Assembly (NCBI GenBank): GCA_910574455.1
Contig: CAJSYZ010000004.1
Location: forward strand, 3,792,599 to 3,856,598
Direction of reading: 5' to 3'
DNA: 64,000 nt
DNA from: Trichaptum fuscoviolaceum
Lineage: Eukaryota; Basidiomycota; Agaricomycetes; Hymenochaetales; Trichaptaceae
Shown: positions 11,147 through 23,529 of the stretch, one piece after another
How positions within the stretch are numbered: the first letter of the stretch is position 1
How the letters are laid out: each line of letters starts with the position of its first letter
The notes under the pieces: generated by a model
Databases searched by the model: none
Told to the model about the DNA's origin: nothing
Seen by the model: the letters and a program-made list of their open reading frames with translations, nothing else
Program-made: the position numbers and the translations under genes

Positions 11147-14100
11147 TTATAGAGGTGGAAGTGGCCTGCGACATTGTGGGCAGATGTTCTGTAACATATA
11201 GCCCGATTAACACTGACTCTCGCGAATGAATTATCTCTAACTTACTTTAATGGCCAACCACTATCATAAAGCAGACAGAAGGCAACATTAATGAGCTGTT
11301 ATCAAAATGAAGTTGTTTGCTTACCCGTTCTAAACAAGCAGAATGCTATGAGCAAGTTCTTTAGATGCCGATCGAAGTATGAGGTCGAGATAAGATGAAA
11401 CATACAAAAAGATGGTGGCATGGTGCCAAAGCATAGTTCTTCCTTGTAATTGCGCCAGTTACTTCGAGCCCAATACCAGTAGCTCTTGCTCTTGCTTGCG
11501 GTTGCATCCTATCCAGGATTCCCCTCACTCCACCACCACCCTCTTTCTCGCGTTTTTCAGAGACGGATGTCGACGCCGATATAGATCGTCGGCGCAAGCC
11601 CGCAATCGGTTGCACAATGATCGCATCCATGCAGATTGCACAATCTCCGAGTGATGGCTCTGGTGATTCCGTGTCCGGGGGAGGAATGTACGGATGATAA
11701 TCGTATTTTGGCGCAGGTTTGTACTGTGGGAATTGTTTGTTCAGCATATAACATAAGGAAGGCAGAGTGACGCACGCTTCGAGGTAGGAAGAAAGCTGAG
11801 CCAAGGTAGTCTTGCAATAGTATGATAATTATTTGCAAGAAGACAAACGCGAGGAGCACGTGAATCCAGGCTATGGTAAAATTATGAGTTCTTCTCGCAC
11901 CAGTAAAGACTTTAGACTTTATGCCCACGAGATGTATCAATACCAAGCACATTCTTCGGACAAGCAAAGAGATCTTATAATATCACGGTTTGTCAGTATT
12001 CGAATTCTATGTTTTCACTTGTTAAGACTTACAGAGTGCGAAGAAACCGCGACAGACGCTCGTTCCGAATAGATACTCTGCACTTAGACCAGAGGATGTC
12101 CCGCGGCGAGCGGAACGCACGATTTGAGGAAGCCAGAAGTTACTGTAAACACTCGCAATCATCACTAGCGCAAGGGCTGGCGATACAATCACGCGCACGA
12201 AGACCGTCAAAGCGACAAGCATGATGAGCCCTGGGTGCAATGACGTTTAGATGAATCATAGGCTAGCGACAGGCGAACGAAGGGCACACGTACAAAATCG
12301 ACCTTGAGGACTTTCTCTCATTCTTCGCCATAAGGTCGCCAAGATGCTTGGCTCATTGGATTGAAGAGGTTCACGGGATTCAGGTGATGCTGGATTATTC
12401 TGCGGTTCAGGTGTAGGTGACATACGAGGCGAGTCTGCTGGGGGAGTCTGCTCAGAAGGAATTGGTGCTGGAGGATTCGCATTCTGCCGTGGTGGTGGAA
12501 TGTTTTCCTCGGGTTGTTGGATTTGATGGATCAGTACCGAAAATTGCTATAGCAAGATAACAGTCATGAGCTAAAACAGATGTGCGTATTGAAGCTGACG
12601 CACAGCTTCATAGACCAGAAGGACTGCAGCAAAGAACGCAGGAGCGATGAGCGACATTGATGGCCGACCGTCCGCAAGGATGCCAAACGTGATGTGCTGT
12701 TTCACCAAAAGATATTAGGAGTAATTTACTGTTAGCACAACGAAACGCACGCCAACGAATGATATGGAATCTGCTGCAGCCTGGGTGAGGAAAGTCCACC
12801 GTGAAACTCGTGAGATAGCTACAGGTGTCTGGCTCGCCACCGATTGCCGGATGAAAAGCAGAAGCTGGGCCAAGTACACAAGTGCAGCGATTGCAGAGTC
12901 TTGGAAGAATAGATGTGTTTAGTTGAGCTACGTCGGATAAGAAACTGGACCTACATGTTGTAACCTTGCGCCAAAAGCGTTGAGACTTTAAACCTTCCGC
13001 TTCACGTACTTCTATGAGGATACCGCATTCTTTACTCATCATAACGACATTGACGAGTAACGGGGGTCTCGAGACAGTTGTGATTCCTGTCGGGTTCTCC
13101 ATCTCAGTTTCCAGTTCTTGCATAAGGTGTAAAGGAACAGGTGATGGGACCAGCTGGCCGTACAGGACAAAAGGGCACGTCGTTTTAGGCTTTTCGTCTT
13201 CTGTTCAGGAGGATGAGAATACTTCAGTCGAAGAGCAGAAAGAGAGCTTACGGTTATCCGAGTCGATCTCGACGACACCAGACTCGATCATGTCTTGAAG
13301 TTTACTTATGCGCGCGAATAGCTCAGCATCTATTGCTTGAGCCGTTGCATTCACGAACGATGGTGGAACGAGCGAAGGTAAATCACGAACGTCAACATGT
13401 CGTCTAGTTCAAATAAGCAAAGAGCATATGTGGCAGAAAATCAAGTGCTTACCCTGCTGGCTCAGTGAATCCATACACAGTACCATTCTCCAAGAAATGC
13501 ACTGCCTCGAAATCGAATCCAAGCTCTTCGCCAGTGTCTCTCTCGGTAATCTCCACGCGACCGTGCATCAAGCTGATGTCCTTCCATACACTCTCGTTTA
13601 GCCTTCCGACATCCGACTCATCCTTGTTTAACGAAACTATCGCAGACGGAGATGGGAGGGCAGGCCGTTTCTCCAATACACGTAAAGCAAGCTCAGCGGG
13701 TGCACTCCAGTTCCAGCTTCCAATACGTTCAATTGCATCTGTCGTGTTATAGGAAGAGAGGAACGGATCGACGAAATGCGCCCAAGAAGGCGCTTCCGGG
13801 GACGTGGAGAGAGGAGTTTCGGCATTTGGGTTGTCAATGGGTAAAGGCGTTGATTTATTGTTCGAGAGGATATAGGTCGTTAAATTGTACATCTGCAAAG
13901 AACCATGTACGAATCCCGTTATATTGGAATAGTACGATGCAAGCGCAGGGTGAAGAGGTACGCCAAAACCCATTACAGCATGAGCAAGCTCGTAGCTTGT
14001 CACATCGCTATGCGGCTGTTGCAAAGTCAATACAGGCGACTTTAATAGAGTACAATAGCTCCTTACAAGAGTGAAGTTACTGTCCTTTCCCCAGAGCCAA

Positions 14101-14366
14101 TCGCTGAAGTTGCCTCGCTGCTGTTTGAGAACACGTAGAGTCTCGCGGTACTGAGATCGAACCTGGAGGTCATCTCCTCCACCATTGGTGAGCATGAAAA
14201 GCCATATCAGAAGAAAGACGAAGGACCAAGTGCTTCCTCGATTGTTTGACGTCGGCGTTGGCCCTGGAGTAGTCGTCGATGTCGTTTCCGTTACTGATGT
14301 AGGCCGAGCGCCAGGTTGGCCGGAAGTACCGCTCTCGAGGTCAGCGGCTTCAGGTGGATCTGACAT
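11147..14366 (-). CDS. TUL1: RING-H2 transmembrane E3 ubiquitin ligase (Golgi Dsc complex)
   Basis: Ligase subunit of the Golgi Dsc/Tul1 complex, which ubiquitinates membrane proteins; in fission yeast the complex is needed for SREBP cleavage. Thirteen exons: 14366-13453, 13403-13252, 13200-12955, 12899-12751, 12696-12604, 12546-12294, 12230-12033, 11973-11929, 11870-11776, 11723-11406, 11345-11325, 11260-11246 and 11188-11147; 846 aa. After a Ser/Thr-rich start comes a membrane segment (TWSFVFLLIWLFMLTNG), a lumenal part with N-glycosylation sites (NFS, NFT, NIT, NLT), then several membrane helices (from VYLAQLLLFIRQ to WIHVLLAFVFLQIIIILLQD). The C-terminus is the RING: CAICMDA, a long insert, then [25 protein letters not shown]. 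Two exons near the end are only 21 and 15 nt. It shares a 199-bp divergent promoter with the Nnf1-like gene. Confidence 0.95.
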
Positions 14367-14565
14367 TCCGAAGTCTATAAGATCTTCATGAACATGATAT
14401 TGTTAAAGTGTGTAGGAAAAGAGAAGTGAGAATGAGTGACTTGCAGAACTGTGCCCGGTGCCGCGGAAGACACCTGCCAGTGGTTTCGGCGTGTGAAGGT
14501 TGAACTGCCACTGGCCGAACGCGTCGCGACGCGCCACTACGTCCAACTCTTAGAAACTATCCCAA
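14367..14565. promoter_or_regulatory. Divergent promoter between TUL1 and the Nnf1-like gene
   Basis: Only 199 bp separate the two start codons, which are read away from each other, so both promoters must lie here or in the first codons. No specific element recognised. Confidence 0.5.
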
Positions 14566-15438
14566 ATGTCGAGCGCAGACTCAGTGGAAGGCCCCTCGTC
14601 CTTAAGCCAGAGCAAATCATCTCCCCCGAAACCTCCAAGCAAACGGTGGCTGCACTTCCACTCGGCCTTACAACTTGCGATACAACGAGCAGCACATAAG
14701 TGGACGTGAGTTTATCTCGGAACCATACGGTCTTCATGCACATCCTTAATGCATCATCAGATATGAGGAATTCTCTGAGTGCTTTGAACTATGGACCAAA
14801 GAAGACTCGAACGGCGCCTTAAGTGTGTATGGTACAATCTCGGACCATATGGAACACCTCATTACAGTATGTCTCCAATATCTCTTTCGTTGCGTAACTC
14901 TTTAGCTTATGCTACATCTAGAGTGCTTGTGATGAGCTTTTCACCAAATACGACGCAAGGGAAAACATCGATATCCTTCATGAAGTAGTAACGGACGCTC
15001 GCGCGCGTCAAAAAGCTGGGGAGCAACCGGGCTCGGATACTTGGAGGGCAGACCTGGATCCCAGGACGGCCGCTCGTGCAAGAACAGTTCCCCTCTTAAC
15101 AGAAGAAAGAGATAGACTTAAAGCTGAGCTTGCAGAGGTGAAGTACATCGCTGACTTGCGTAAAGCATCCCATTTATAGTCATTTTTAGCTTGAGCAAGA
15201 GAACTACGAGCGGCAGGAGCAGATTGTCGCAAACGTCAATCAAATGAAAGCTTTCGAGGCTGAAGAGAAGAGAAGAATGGATCTACTACAGGATGTTTGT
15301 CTCATTCACACTTTGAAATCGATCCCTTGCTTATGTTGTTATTAGCTAGAAGCGAAATGGTCATCGCTACCAGTCGAAGACATACAAGAGTGGACGCTGC
15401 GAACAGCAGAGACATTGGCAACGAAAGCTACCGCCTGA
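14566..15438 (+). CDS. NNF1: Nnf1/PMF1-like kinetochore (MIND complex) subunit
   Basis: Five exons: 14566-14705, 14761-14866, 14922-15137, 15190-15294 and 15346-15438; 219 aa, close to known Nnf1 proteins (about 200). The N-terminus is Ser/Pro-rich. Then comes the Nnf1-like core: KRWLHFHSALQLAIQRAAHKWTYEEFSECF, ISDHMEHLIT, and ACDELFTKYDARENIDILHEVVTDARAR. The C-terminal half is a predicted coiled coil (LLTEERDRLKAELAE, QENYERQEQIVANVNQMKAFEAEEKRRM) as in subunits of the four-protein MIND/Mis12 complex. Family call rests on pattern memory of this helical domain, so it is less sure than the exon structure. Confidence 0.72.
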
Positions 15439-16275
15439 TACCTCCTCTGTCGCATTTACTTACGCTCTGTATTCTTACTGTGTTTCTAGCTTCCTATTCT
15501 TATAGCAAAGTAAGTCACATACTCTTTTCTCACCGCACGCGCAAATTAACCTCGCTTGTCAAATTTTGCAAGTCATGTATGATCATATGGGTCACATTCC
15601 ATGCGCCTTTTGAAGTAACCGTGCTCATTTTACTGTCTCATCTCAAGCCCTGGGGAGAACCCTTTATAATTCCGGATCCGATCGTTGAATTCGGCCGATT
15701 CTTCAGTATTTGTCAATGCAAACGCGTTAATCGATCCGCGATATCATGAAGTCTCTGTCGTCCTTTGAGAAAACGGTTGCTCATAGTCACTTTTCAGCCG
15801 TTCGGTATGGGACAAACTGCATTGGCGGAGTGCATTGGTGCGAAATGCCTCCGTCGAGCCTGGATTCTACAGTTACCCAGACTTATTGCGCTAAGACGGT
15901 TTTGGAACGGCCATACGCAGCACGTAACTTACCTCCCGTTACTAACCCACCCTCCGTTACTTTTTGTCCGCAAGTGGCTAGGCAGCTGTCAGTAGCTTTC
16001 TTCAAGATCATATCTCCGAATTTGGGTGCATCCTGAGTGGATGTGTTGACAAGATTGACCTCTTCGGCTTCATTTTGGGCTCTTGGTTCAAACATCCGGC
16101 GACCTAGCTAGCCCATGCCGACCAGCTCGCTGGAGCTGCTTGGGTCTGTCGGGTTTGTCTGCATGCTCGCTTTCGCACCTGCCGCGAATGAGTCCAATCT
16201 GATGGCTCTGGGGTATAAGACCCGTGCACTATTTTCAGTGTATGTTCAGTCAAATCTGCAAATAGTGTCGACGAA
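15439..16275. other. Intergenic region
   Basis: About 840 bp with only short unsupported reading frames. I see no RNA gene, repeat or regulatory element I can name. Confidence 0.4.
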
Positions 16276-17042
16276 ATGACATCTATCGATTATTCTCGTA
16301 TGCTTCCCGCCTCCTTCGTCACAAAACTTTGCTCATATACCTTACGAAAACTCTACTGTTACAGATGTTAATTGTCAGTGTTATCTTGAAACTATTCCAC
16401 TGACTGACTGACTTTTCACGTTGAAGTACTTTTGAACTTCTTCGAGAAGCGTATCGAGACGGTCACTCTCGATAGCGGCGAAAAAATCTATATACAACGT
16501 CACAGGAAGGTGGAGGCAAACAAGGGCAAACAAGGAAATTACGAAGTGGAAGTGAAAGGCAAGGAGGACAAGCCTAAAGACAAGAAGAATAAAGAAAACA
16601 AGCCTGCAGATAACGCCGTTGCCGAACAGGACCTTCCTGATGACATCGATGCCGACAACATCGCCGAGGTACACGTCGCCTTGAAATGGCACAAGTATCG
16701 TGTTGCGACCAAACGGATTCTCGTGAGCATTTCAGCATCCTCTTCGAGCTTCATATTTGAAAAATAATGTACATTTCCCGCTCGAAGATCAACATAAAGT
16801 ATAACCCAGTGAATACACATGTTAAACTCAACGTGGCGCTGGTTATCCCCATCCTTGGCAAGCTTAATATCGGCGCAGTTAAAGGGAATCTCTTGCAAGG
16901 TGTACACAATAAATTCCAAGTGAAGACCTTTGCGAGTGGCGAGGTTGCTCTGACATTGGTGGACGATAGTGCCGTTCTCTCGTGGGACTTGATTTCGCTT
17001 GGAGAGTCGTTCAAGGAAAGCACAATCCTCTTCTCGTACTAG
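16276..17042 (+). CDS. Uncharacterised beta-rich protein with Lys-rich linker
   Basis: Four exons: 16276-16297, 16365-16373, 16427-16722 and 16788-17042; 193 aa. The second exon is a 9-nt microexon; it is needed to join MTSIDYS to the frame LLLNFFEKRIETVTL. The middle is a charged linker (GKEDKPKDKKNKENKP) and an acidic patch (DLPDDIDADNIAE). The C-terminal half alternates hydrophobic and polar residues: INIKYNPVNTHVKLNVALVI, LNIGAVKGNLLQGV, FQVKTFASGEVALTLVDDSA, which looks like a beta sandwich. A similar layout occurs in uncharacterised basidiomycete proteins as far as I recall. The last acceptor could also be at 16799 (four residues shorter); I prefer 16787. No function can be assigned. 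Confidence 0.7.
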
Positions 17043-17224
17043 GATTACAGCACGATAGGATATAAGCATGTCGGTCAAGAGTAAAAGTACAATTGGGATA
17101 GCCTTGTAGGATTCAATTCGTTCAGCCGATCTCTCATATGTACGGCCCGTAACTGTGATCACAGTACGGTTGCGGAGCCCTAAGATGTGGCAGCTGGGTC
17201 ACAACTCTCTAACTCTGAATTTCC

Positions 17225-18895
17225 CTGTCCAGTCGGTAAATATACTGCCATAAGATACAAAGCTTGAGATACTATGAAGTAGCAGCATCCCGTAACCGTG
17301 ACAAAGGTTAGAGTTGCGGCCGAAACTATATAACACTGAACGAAGGAGTAGCGGCCCTAGTAGTAAGGGTCACCTTAAGTGGTGAGTAATCCATATCAGA
17401 AGAAGTCCTGGAATTGTTGATCTCTTGTACTATTTTCGCAGCATTCGAAAGACCCTCGCTCGCGATGTTGATGAATTCTATCAACTCAAGCAACGGACAA
17501 AGTCTGGCTTTCGCGTGAACAGCTTCTCCTGTGGCCGGGAAACACAGTGCAGTCGCTATCTCCTGCGTAAAGCGAATATTGAGGCTCTTCAATGATGGGA
17601 GAAGTTCGAGGCTGTCCATGACTTCCTTACTGGACATCCAATCGTTGACCAACACGAGCGATTCAAGTGGAGGATTCGATCTCGTCAGGAAGTGAACGAG
17701 ATGCGGCCATGACTGGGCACCACTGAACGGCCACTCTTCTCCGAAGGTGAGGACCAGCTTTCGGAGGTGAGGAAGATCAAGCCTGTCTAAAAGGCTTCCG
17801 ATGATGAACGTGTATTGACCGTCCCCGGAAATGTCAAGGACGCAAATGGACGTGAATGTCGTTGGGACGAGATTTGGGTTGAACGCTGGAAGTGGAGTTA
17901 CACCCCAGCCTGACGTGTCTGGAGGACTAAAATGTAACTCTTCTAATTGCGGGCACCCTTGCAGAAATCGAATGGCATTGTCCGCGCTGACTGACTGGTG
18001 AAGCAGGCTCAATTTCTTTAGCGCAGGACATGCCGGGAGATCTTTGGATCGTATCTGGAACGTAACTTCGCTATCTATGCTGAGCTCTTTCAATCCACGA
18101 AAAAGTGGCGCGAAATGATGATCAAGAACGGGGCGACCACTACCTGCCCTCCATGCACGATAGTAACGAAGATCAAGAGTGTCAAGAGCCAGCAGCTTTG
18201 TGTTTATGATATCCACAGAGTCGTCTAGATGGTCATCGGGTAAGGTGACTATTATGCCTTTGACGCGCTTCCAGTGCTTGCATATCTCAGAAAACAGCGA
18301 ATAGATATGTGCAGATGTAACACCATACGCGGGGAAGTAAGGGCGTCCATTATCGTCGATCGCTTTCCCTGGCTTAGGCCACTCGATGGTGATCCTGACA
18401 TCCGCGGTGTCGCTTCTCCTAAGCCATTCTGTAAGGATTGGCAAGGCATGTTTGGGTACGGTCTGTGGATGGGATCGGATTACGATGTGCAGCTGGGCCC
18501 ATAGCTGAAGTGTGGACAGCGCAATGTTCCTCCACGCCTGGCACACCTGGCTGACGTTCAAAGGCGCCTCATCGACCTTCGCAACTGGGTGTCGCTCATG
18601 AGGCAGGCAAAGCAGGAATATGTAGGACAAAATATCCGGGATGAGCGTCAGGACATATGGATGTACGTTGTCCACGATATCTAGATTTGTAGCATCATCT
18701 GCGACGTTCCGGCTCTCCATCATGGTCATGTAGACTTCAATAGAGGTCCAATTACTTCCAAGTTCACTGAATGACCGAGATTTCAGCTCACCACCAATGG
18801 CTTATGCGCCTGCGTGAAACTGCCTTGTTCTAAGATGGTCGCGAGACAACAGTGGGCCACCAGAAGCCATGCCTCTGCGATCCGAGTTGTTCAAC
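17225..18895 (-). repeat. Inverted duplication, arm 1 (F-box gene and flanks)
   Basis: This segment matches 32,525-34,190 on the opposite strand. Similarity covers about 165 bp upstream of the start codon, the whole coding region and about 100 bp past the stop. Blocks of the central coding region compared base by base (about 17,760-18,390) have only three differences, while the 5' flank and first 130 codons differ often. Outside the arms the sequences are unrelated. Confidence 0.93.
17326..18729 (-). CDS. F-box/LRR-type protein, copy 1
   Basis: Intronless, 467 aa. Residues about 24-70 (VLTLIPDILSYIFLLCLP ... LNVSQVCQAWRNIALSTLQLW) have the layout of the Agaricomycete F-box: hydrophobic helix, PDIL, then VC.WR..A......LW. 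The rest is a run of leucine-rich segments typical of the variable substrate-binding part (LKELSID, LKKLSLL, LEELHFS, LRKLVLTF, LKSLNIRF). In general such proteins act as substrate receptors of SCF ubiquitin ligases; the target is unknown. The second copy at 32,693 is about 93% identical in protein. Two Met codons open the frame (MTMMES); copy 2 begins at the third Met. Confidence 0.88.
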   Translation of the reverse strand: MTMMESRNVADDATNLDIVDNVHPYVLTLIPDILSYIFLLCLPHERHPVAKVDEAPLNVSQVCQAWRNIALSTLQLWAQLHIVIRSHPQTVPKHALPILTEWLRRSDTADVRITIEWPKPGKAIDDNGRPYFPAYGVTSAHIYSLFSEICKHWKRVKGIIVTLPDDHLDDSVDIINTKLLALDTLDLRYYRAWRAGSGRPVLDHHFAPLFRGLKELSIDSEVTFQIRSKDLPACPALKKLSLLHQSVSADNAIRFLQGCPQLEELHFSPPDTSGWGVTPLPAFNPNLVPTTFTSICVLDISGDGQYTFIIGSLLDRLDLPHLRKLVLTFGEEWPFSGAQSWPHLVHFLTRSNPPLESLVLVNDWMSSKEVMDSLELLPSLKSLNIRFTQEIATALCFPATGEAVHAKARLCPLLELIEFINIASEGLSNAAKIVQEINNSRTSSDMDYSPLKVTLTTRAATPSFSVI

Positions 18896-19941
18896 TCATA
18901 CGTATCATTCAACAGTGCGCATCAAGGAATCCTGGTGATGGCATCATAAAGTAGCATGAGTAGACCGTGTGTAAGTGATGAACAAAATTTGAGCATCAGA
19001 CAGGTCACAGGTGCATGTACAAGTTTGTACGCGAATGAGCGCCTAAGTCAACCAGATCTTTGACCTCTGGAAAGGTCACTGGCACGGAGTTGGTGGAGAA
19101 GGACAATTTACCGGAATACTGATAGCCTTTCGGGTGATTGGTAGACGAAGCTCGTGCTTGACCTCGCTATGCAGCATGCTCTTCAAGATCGACATCCTGC
19201 GTCCTGAATACTGGAAAGCCCCCTAATTATCTGAACGTTGTCAACGCTGTCTCGCTCGAGAAATACCTTACCTGCCTGAGTTCTACATCTCGATCCTAAC
19301 TCGCATGACTGCAGCTTCCTAAACAACAACATCACTCATCTTCCCCACCTCGACCATCTCAAGCTTCGTCGTTGCGAGGGCGACCTCGAGACGTTTGTCA
19401 AGGCTAATACTGAGGCCAGTTCCGTCACACTTTTAAGGCCGCCGAGGATTACAAGTTCACGGTCTTGACACTCTAGAGGATCCTTCGTAAGAAGTGTTCG
19501 ATTCTGGTTGGCTGTTAGCAGTTCTCTGCCTTCGATATCCAGCAGCTGCATGAAAAATATCGACATTGTTGGCCTACTGGACAAGGATACTCTTGAGTTC
19601 AGTGTGCGGAGGATATTTAGGAGTTTGGAAAAGCCTACGAAAGGGCTCAAAGAACCGGTTATATCTGTAAATATGGTTTAATTCATGTTTTATGTGCTCG
19701 GCGAGTTTTGATATGCCATCAATGTGTCGCCCCGAGTTGATTTTTTTGTTAACCGACTTGTGAGAGGCTGAGAGCTGTAATTTAGCCCGCATATTTTAAA
19801 AGGGAACAGGCTTGTTCCCGACTCGGATCTTTCAAGTTGTCCTCTCTTACTTATACCAACACCACATTCAAGTGACCTTTTTAGTACCACAATACTCGCA
19901 ATCCGAGTCGGAACAAGGGTTGAAGTACTACCACCATTTAT
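18730..19941. other. Intergenic region upstream of F-box copy 1
   Basis: The first 165 bp belong to the duplicated arm. The remainder holds a leucine-rich fragment (19,320-19,468) and otherwise nothing I recognise; the last part must contain the promoter of the Zn2Cys6 regulator. Confidence 0.45.
19320..19468 (+). pseudogene. Leucine-rich fragment, possible F-box gene remnant
   Basis: One frame reads LNNNITHLPHLDHLKLRRCEG and continues DLETFVKANTEASSVTLL before a stop. This resembles the leucine-rich part of Agaricomycete F-box proteins, but there is no start, no F-box and no continuation. It lies beside F-box copy 1. Probably a relic; weak evidence. Confidence 0.3.
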
Positions 19942-22900
19942 ATGGACTTTTCAAAAGAGCTGGGGAAGAGCTCTAACGGCCAAAAGAGCGACCGTAAAGG
20001 TGGCCTGTCTTGTGCGGAATGTCGCAGGTGTGCGCTTACACTGCTTGCTAATTTAATATTTTACTCACAACAACGCAGGTCAAAGCTGAGATGCGACCGA
20101 ACCATTCCTTGTTCGGTCAGTTGTTGCCAATGAACCGACGATAATTGCTTGCTGACGAGATTGTGTGTCAGGCCTGTGTTAGGAGGGGGTGTTCTGCTAT
20201 ATGTCCGGACGGTGAGACTAGATTAGGCATCTTTGCGTTGTCGATTTTGAGGTTCATTTGAACCATGCAGGAACATTGTCAGCAACGAAGGGCAACAAGT
20301 ACGTATCCCGTTCATCGTGTCCGAGTCTCTGCGAGACTTAAGAATTGCTCATATGACAGAGTCCTTCAAACCCAAAATCAAGCTCTCCAGCAAGCAGTCA
20401 AGAGCATGAGCACCCGCATCCGCGAGCTCGAATTAGCCTTGAACAATACACAGGCGCAAATCTCCCCACAACCGCATCCCCTCCTCTCGGAGAGCTCTAA
20501 ACTTCCGGAGGTTGACGCAATCGCATCGTTGATCAGTGATGACGGCGAAGCCTCGCTAGAAGATGTGGAAGAAGAGACCGCCGAGCTCATCGGGGCAATG
20601 TCGATCGGCGAACAGGGACAAACGAAGTTCCACGGTGTCTCAAGTTCTTCAGAGGTATTCATAGCGCTGTCATCTTCTCCGCTCGTCATGGTTGATAGTT
20701 CCCATAACAGTACCTGCAGACTTTGCTCCCGGTGAGCTTTGTCTTCCCGAATATTCAAGCATGTATTCTATTCTCTGAGCATGCAATTTTTAGAAACCGG
20801 CTGGTTTTACCTGCTCGGCATTCGATTCAGAGCACCTTCGCAAGCTAGGGCTTCCGGAGCATGTGCTGGAACTCGCGTACGCATTTCCGCTTAACTGCAT
20901 CACGCCAAAGCCCAGAGCGAGGGCGTATCTCCTGGAGTGCCTACCTAGCCACGCTAAAGCTCTTGAGCTAACGTTGTTGTACTTTGAGAATGTTGGGTAT
21001 ATGTGAGTTGATGAGATTATATGCTAAAGGCAGCGTCTCAAACACGTGCACGTAGGGCGGAAGTCATATCTCGAGAAGACTTTGTGCCAAACATTCTCCA
21101 GATGTTATTGGAGCTGAATCGAGATCCTACAACCGCCGACAACTTACACTCACACCAACTTGCTGTCTTTTTCCTTGTCCTTGCCATTGGCTCAACCGTC
21201 TCAGATGATACATCGGGTCAATTATCGGGCCAACGCTATTATGCTCTGGCCTGTGCCGCGTTCTCCCTGGAACCACTCATTCGAGAGTCGACGACTGCGA
21301 CACTTCAGGCTCTGTTCATCATGATTCAATATTATGGGCTGGTGGACAGGGCAGTATCAGATCGCCGTTGGCTCGTAAGCGGTATCATGATCCGTCTAGC
21401 GCATTCCGTGAGTCGACTTCTGCTGTATCAAAGGTATGACCTTACTCACGCGGTTTTCAGATGGGTCTCCGTGCGTGATTTCAGCAGCCTCGCCGTGCCA
21501 TTAGTTGACGAACCAACCCCTCATTTCAGAACGAGATCCAGCTGTCTGGGACCTCGGTCAAGAGGAAATACAGCGTCGACGAATCCTTTTCTGGGAGATG
21601 TTCTCTTGGGACGTCTGGCATGTGCGCTATTTTTCCATTTGCTGTCATAGCAGTTTTGTTCGCTAAAACGTGCATACAACAGAGTATCACATTGGGGCGT
21701 CCACCAGCGTTGGACATACGGTACACGGATTGCCACTTCCCCGATGACACTCACCCAGCAGTGAATGAGAAAGGCGAAAAGGAATGGGGATGTGAGAACC
21801 CTTTCAGCTATTCAGTGTTTCATATATATTGACATACCTCACATCATCAGTCCATTCCTACAGATATCGTCTGGCTGCGTTTTGCCTCTCCCAAGTATCC
21901 AATCACATTTTCAACGCGCGTCAGCAGGACTATCAACAACTTTTGCAACTCGATATGAAGCTGCGCAAATTCCAGACTCCCTCTGCCCTACTATGTCCAA
22001 CTAGTGGTGATGGTGAGCCTGTTGATGGAAGAGCCTGGTCTCCAGACTCCATGGAAGCATTACAGCAGTATTATTGTCTGAGCTCTCGGGAATCTAGTGC
22101 GTCACTTAGCGCATCAGTTGAATACCCTGCCTAATCTCTTTCCTTTTCTCCAAAGTCCTTTTGTACATCCATCGGAGGTATTTTGGAGCAGCCGTAAGAC
22201 TGAACCCTAAAGAACCCATGAAAACCAAGTATGGGGCTTCGGTACTGGCCACGATCAGAAGTGCATGCTTGTTAATTTCTGGGCTGCGAAGCCTATATGG
22301 GAAGTACCCAAAACTTACGCGCAACCAGTGTTATTTCTGGTCCGGTGTTTTCTCTGCATGCGTAAGTGCTCATACCCCTCACTACCGAAGCAGTGTCACT
22401 TAACATGTATCTGTTAAGATTGTACTTGGATGTATCATACATAACAGCCCTTCCTCCTCCTTAGCTGCACAAGCAATGCGAGCATTGGAAAGTGGCGTAA
22501 GTTTGTTCTCAGTGCAGGCACAACCTCAAAGCGGGAAGAGCCCAACATACTTTTTCTCTCATGTTAGTCATCTTGCTTCAGAGCTGTCATTAAGAGAATT
22601 TAACAATGATTGGTTGTAGGACCTCCTGTCCCGTCTTCTTGTTAAGGCTCGACAAACGTTCGAGACTAAGCAAGTACCAGATCACTCTCAGGACCCCGCG
22701 TGTCCTATTATGCAGGTGCTGGAAGGAACGAAGGTGTTGATAAAACAGCAGTTGTACTCTGCTTGTTCGTCAACACCTTCGACATCAAGTTCAAATAGCC
22801 CGTGTCCGTCGGCCTCAGACCACCCGACACCTCCGCCATCGCAGCCTATACCTCTACAACCAACTGCTCCCGCTGGTTGGACAGCAGAACGTCTTCCAAT

Positions 22901-23375
22901 GCCAGATTTACCTATCTCGGACCCGACCGCCAATACTTTATATGACTTCTCTGGAGTGTACTACGTCCCACCTAACGAATTACCACTGAATGTAGGTGAC
23001 AAACCGAACATCTACAATTTATCGATGTCAGACGATAGATTGGACGAAATGCCATTGTACGATCCTTTCAGTAACATCCAGGCCCTCGCCAATGGCTCGA
23101 ATGGACCGACCGTGATCGCAATTCCTGAATACCCGACGTTTTCGAGCAATGTCGCACGACAGCCACAGGAAATTGTTCGCAATGAAGACATACATATGCA
23201 TACATCCCTGATTGCTGACGCAACACCTCACCCTCACGCCACTCGTGTTAATGGAGAGACTAATGCACATGCAAATGGCTTCCCTGGTAACGGGTTCATG
23301 GGATCGAATCCTCCTGCCGACCAGTCTTCTTGGGACTCGTTCCTGCAAGAGCTTGGTATCGCATCGAGCACCTGA
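19942..23375 (+). CDS. Zn2Cys6 fungal-specific transcription factor
   Basis: Fifteen exons joined by GT...AG introns: 19942-20027, 20079-20115, 20172-20211, 20271-20298, 20360-20654, 20711-20731, 20794-21002, 21056-21407, 21461-21470, 21530-21621, 21683-21791, 21851-22096, 22156-22361, 22419-22562 and 22620-23375; 876 aa. The DNA-binding cluster is split over three exons: SCAECRRSKLRCDR, then IPCSACVRRGCSAICPDG, with the six Cys in order. It is followed by a linker (TLSATKGNK) and a dimerising coiled coil (QALQQAVKSMSTRIRELE). The middle is the fungal_trans domain (GLQRDPAVWDLGQEEIQRRRILFWEMFSWD, GRPPALDIRYTDC). The tail is Ser/Pro-rich and acidic, probably activating. Exon 9 is a 10-nt microexon. 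Targets unknown. Confidence 0.93.
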
Positions 23376-23529
23376 ATACGATATGCCAGAATCTATGAAC
23401 TTTATAGGTTGCGATGACTGATGTATCAATAGGATGGTCTTGTTATATCTCCCTTTGTACTCAATGGTTCTGTTTTCGATTATTGTTTTCACGATGTTAT
23501 AATATCAAAAAATAATAATATTTACGACT

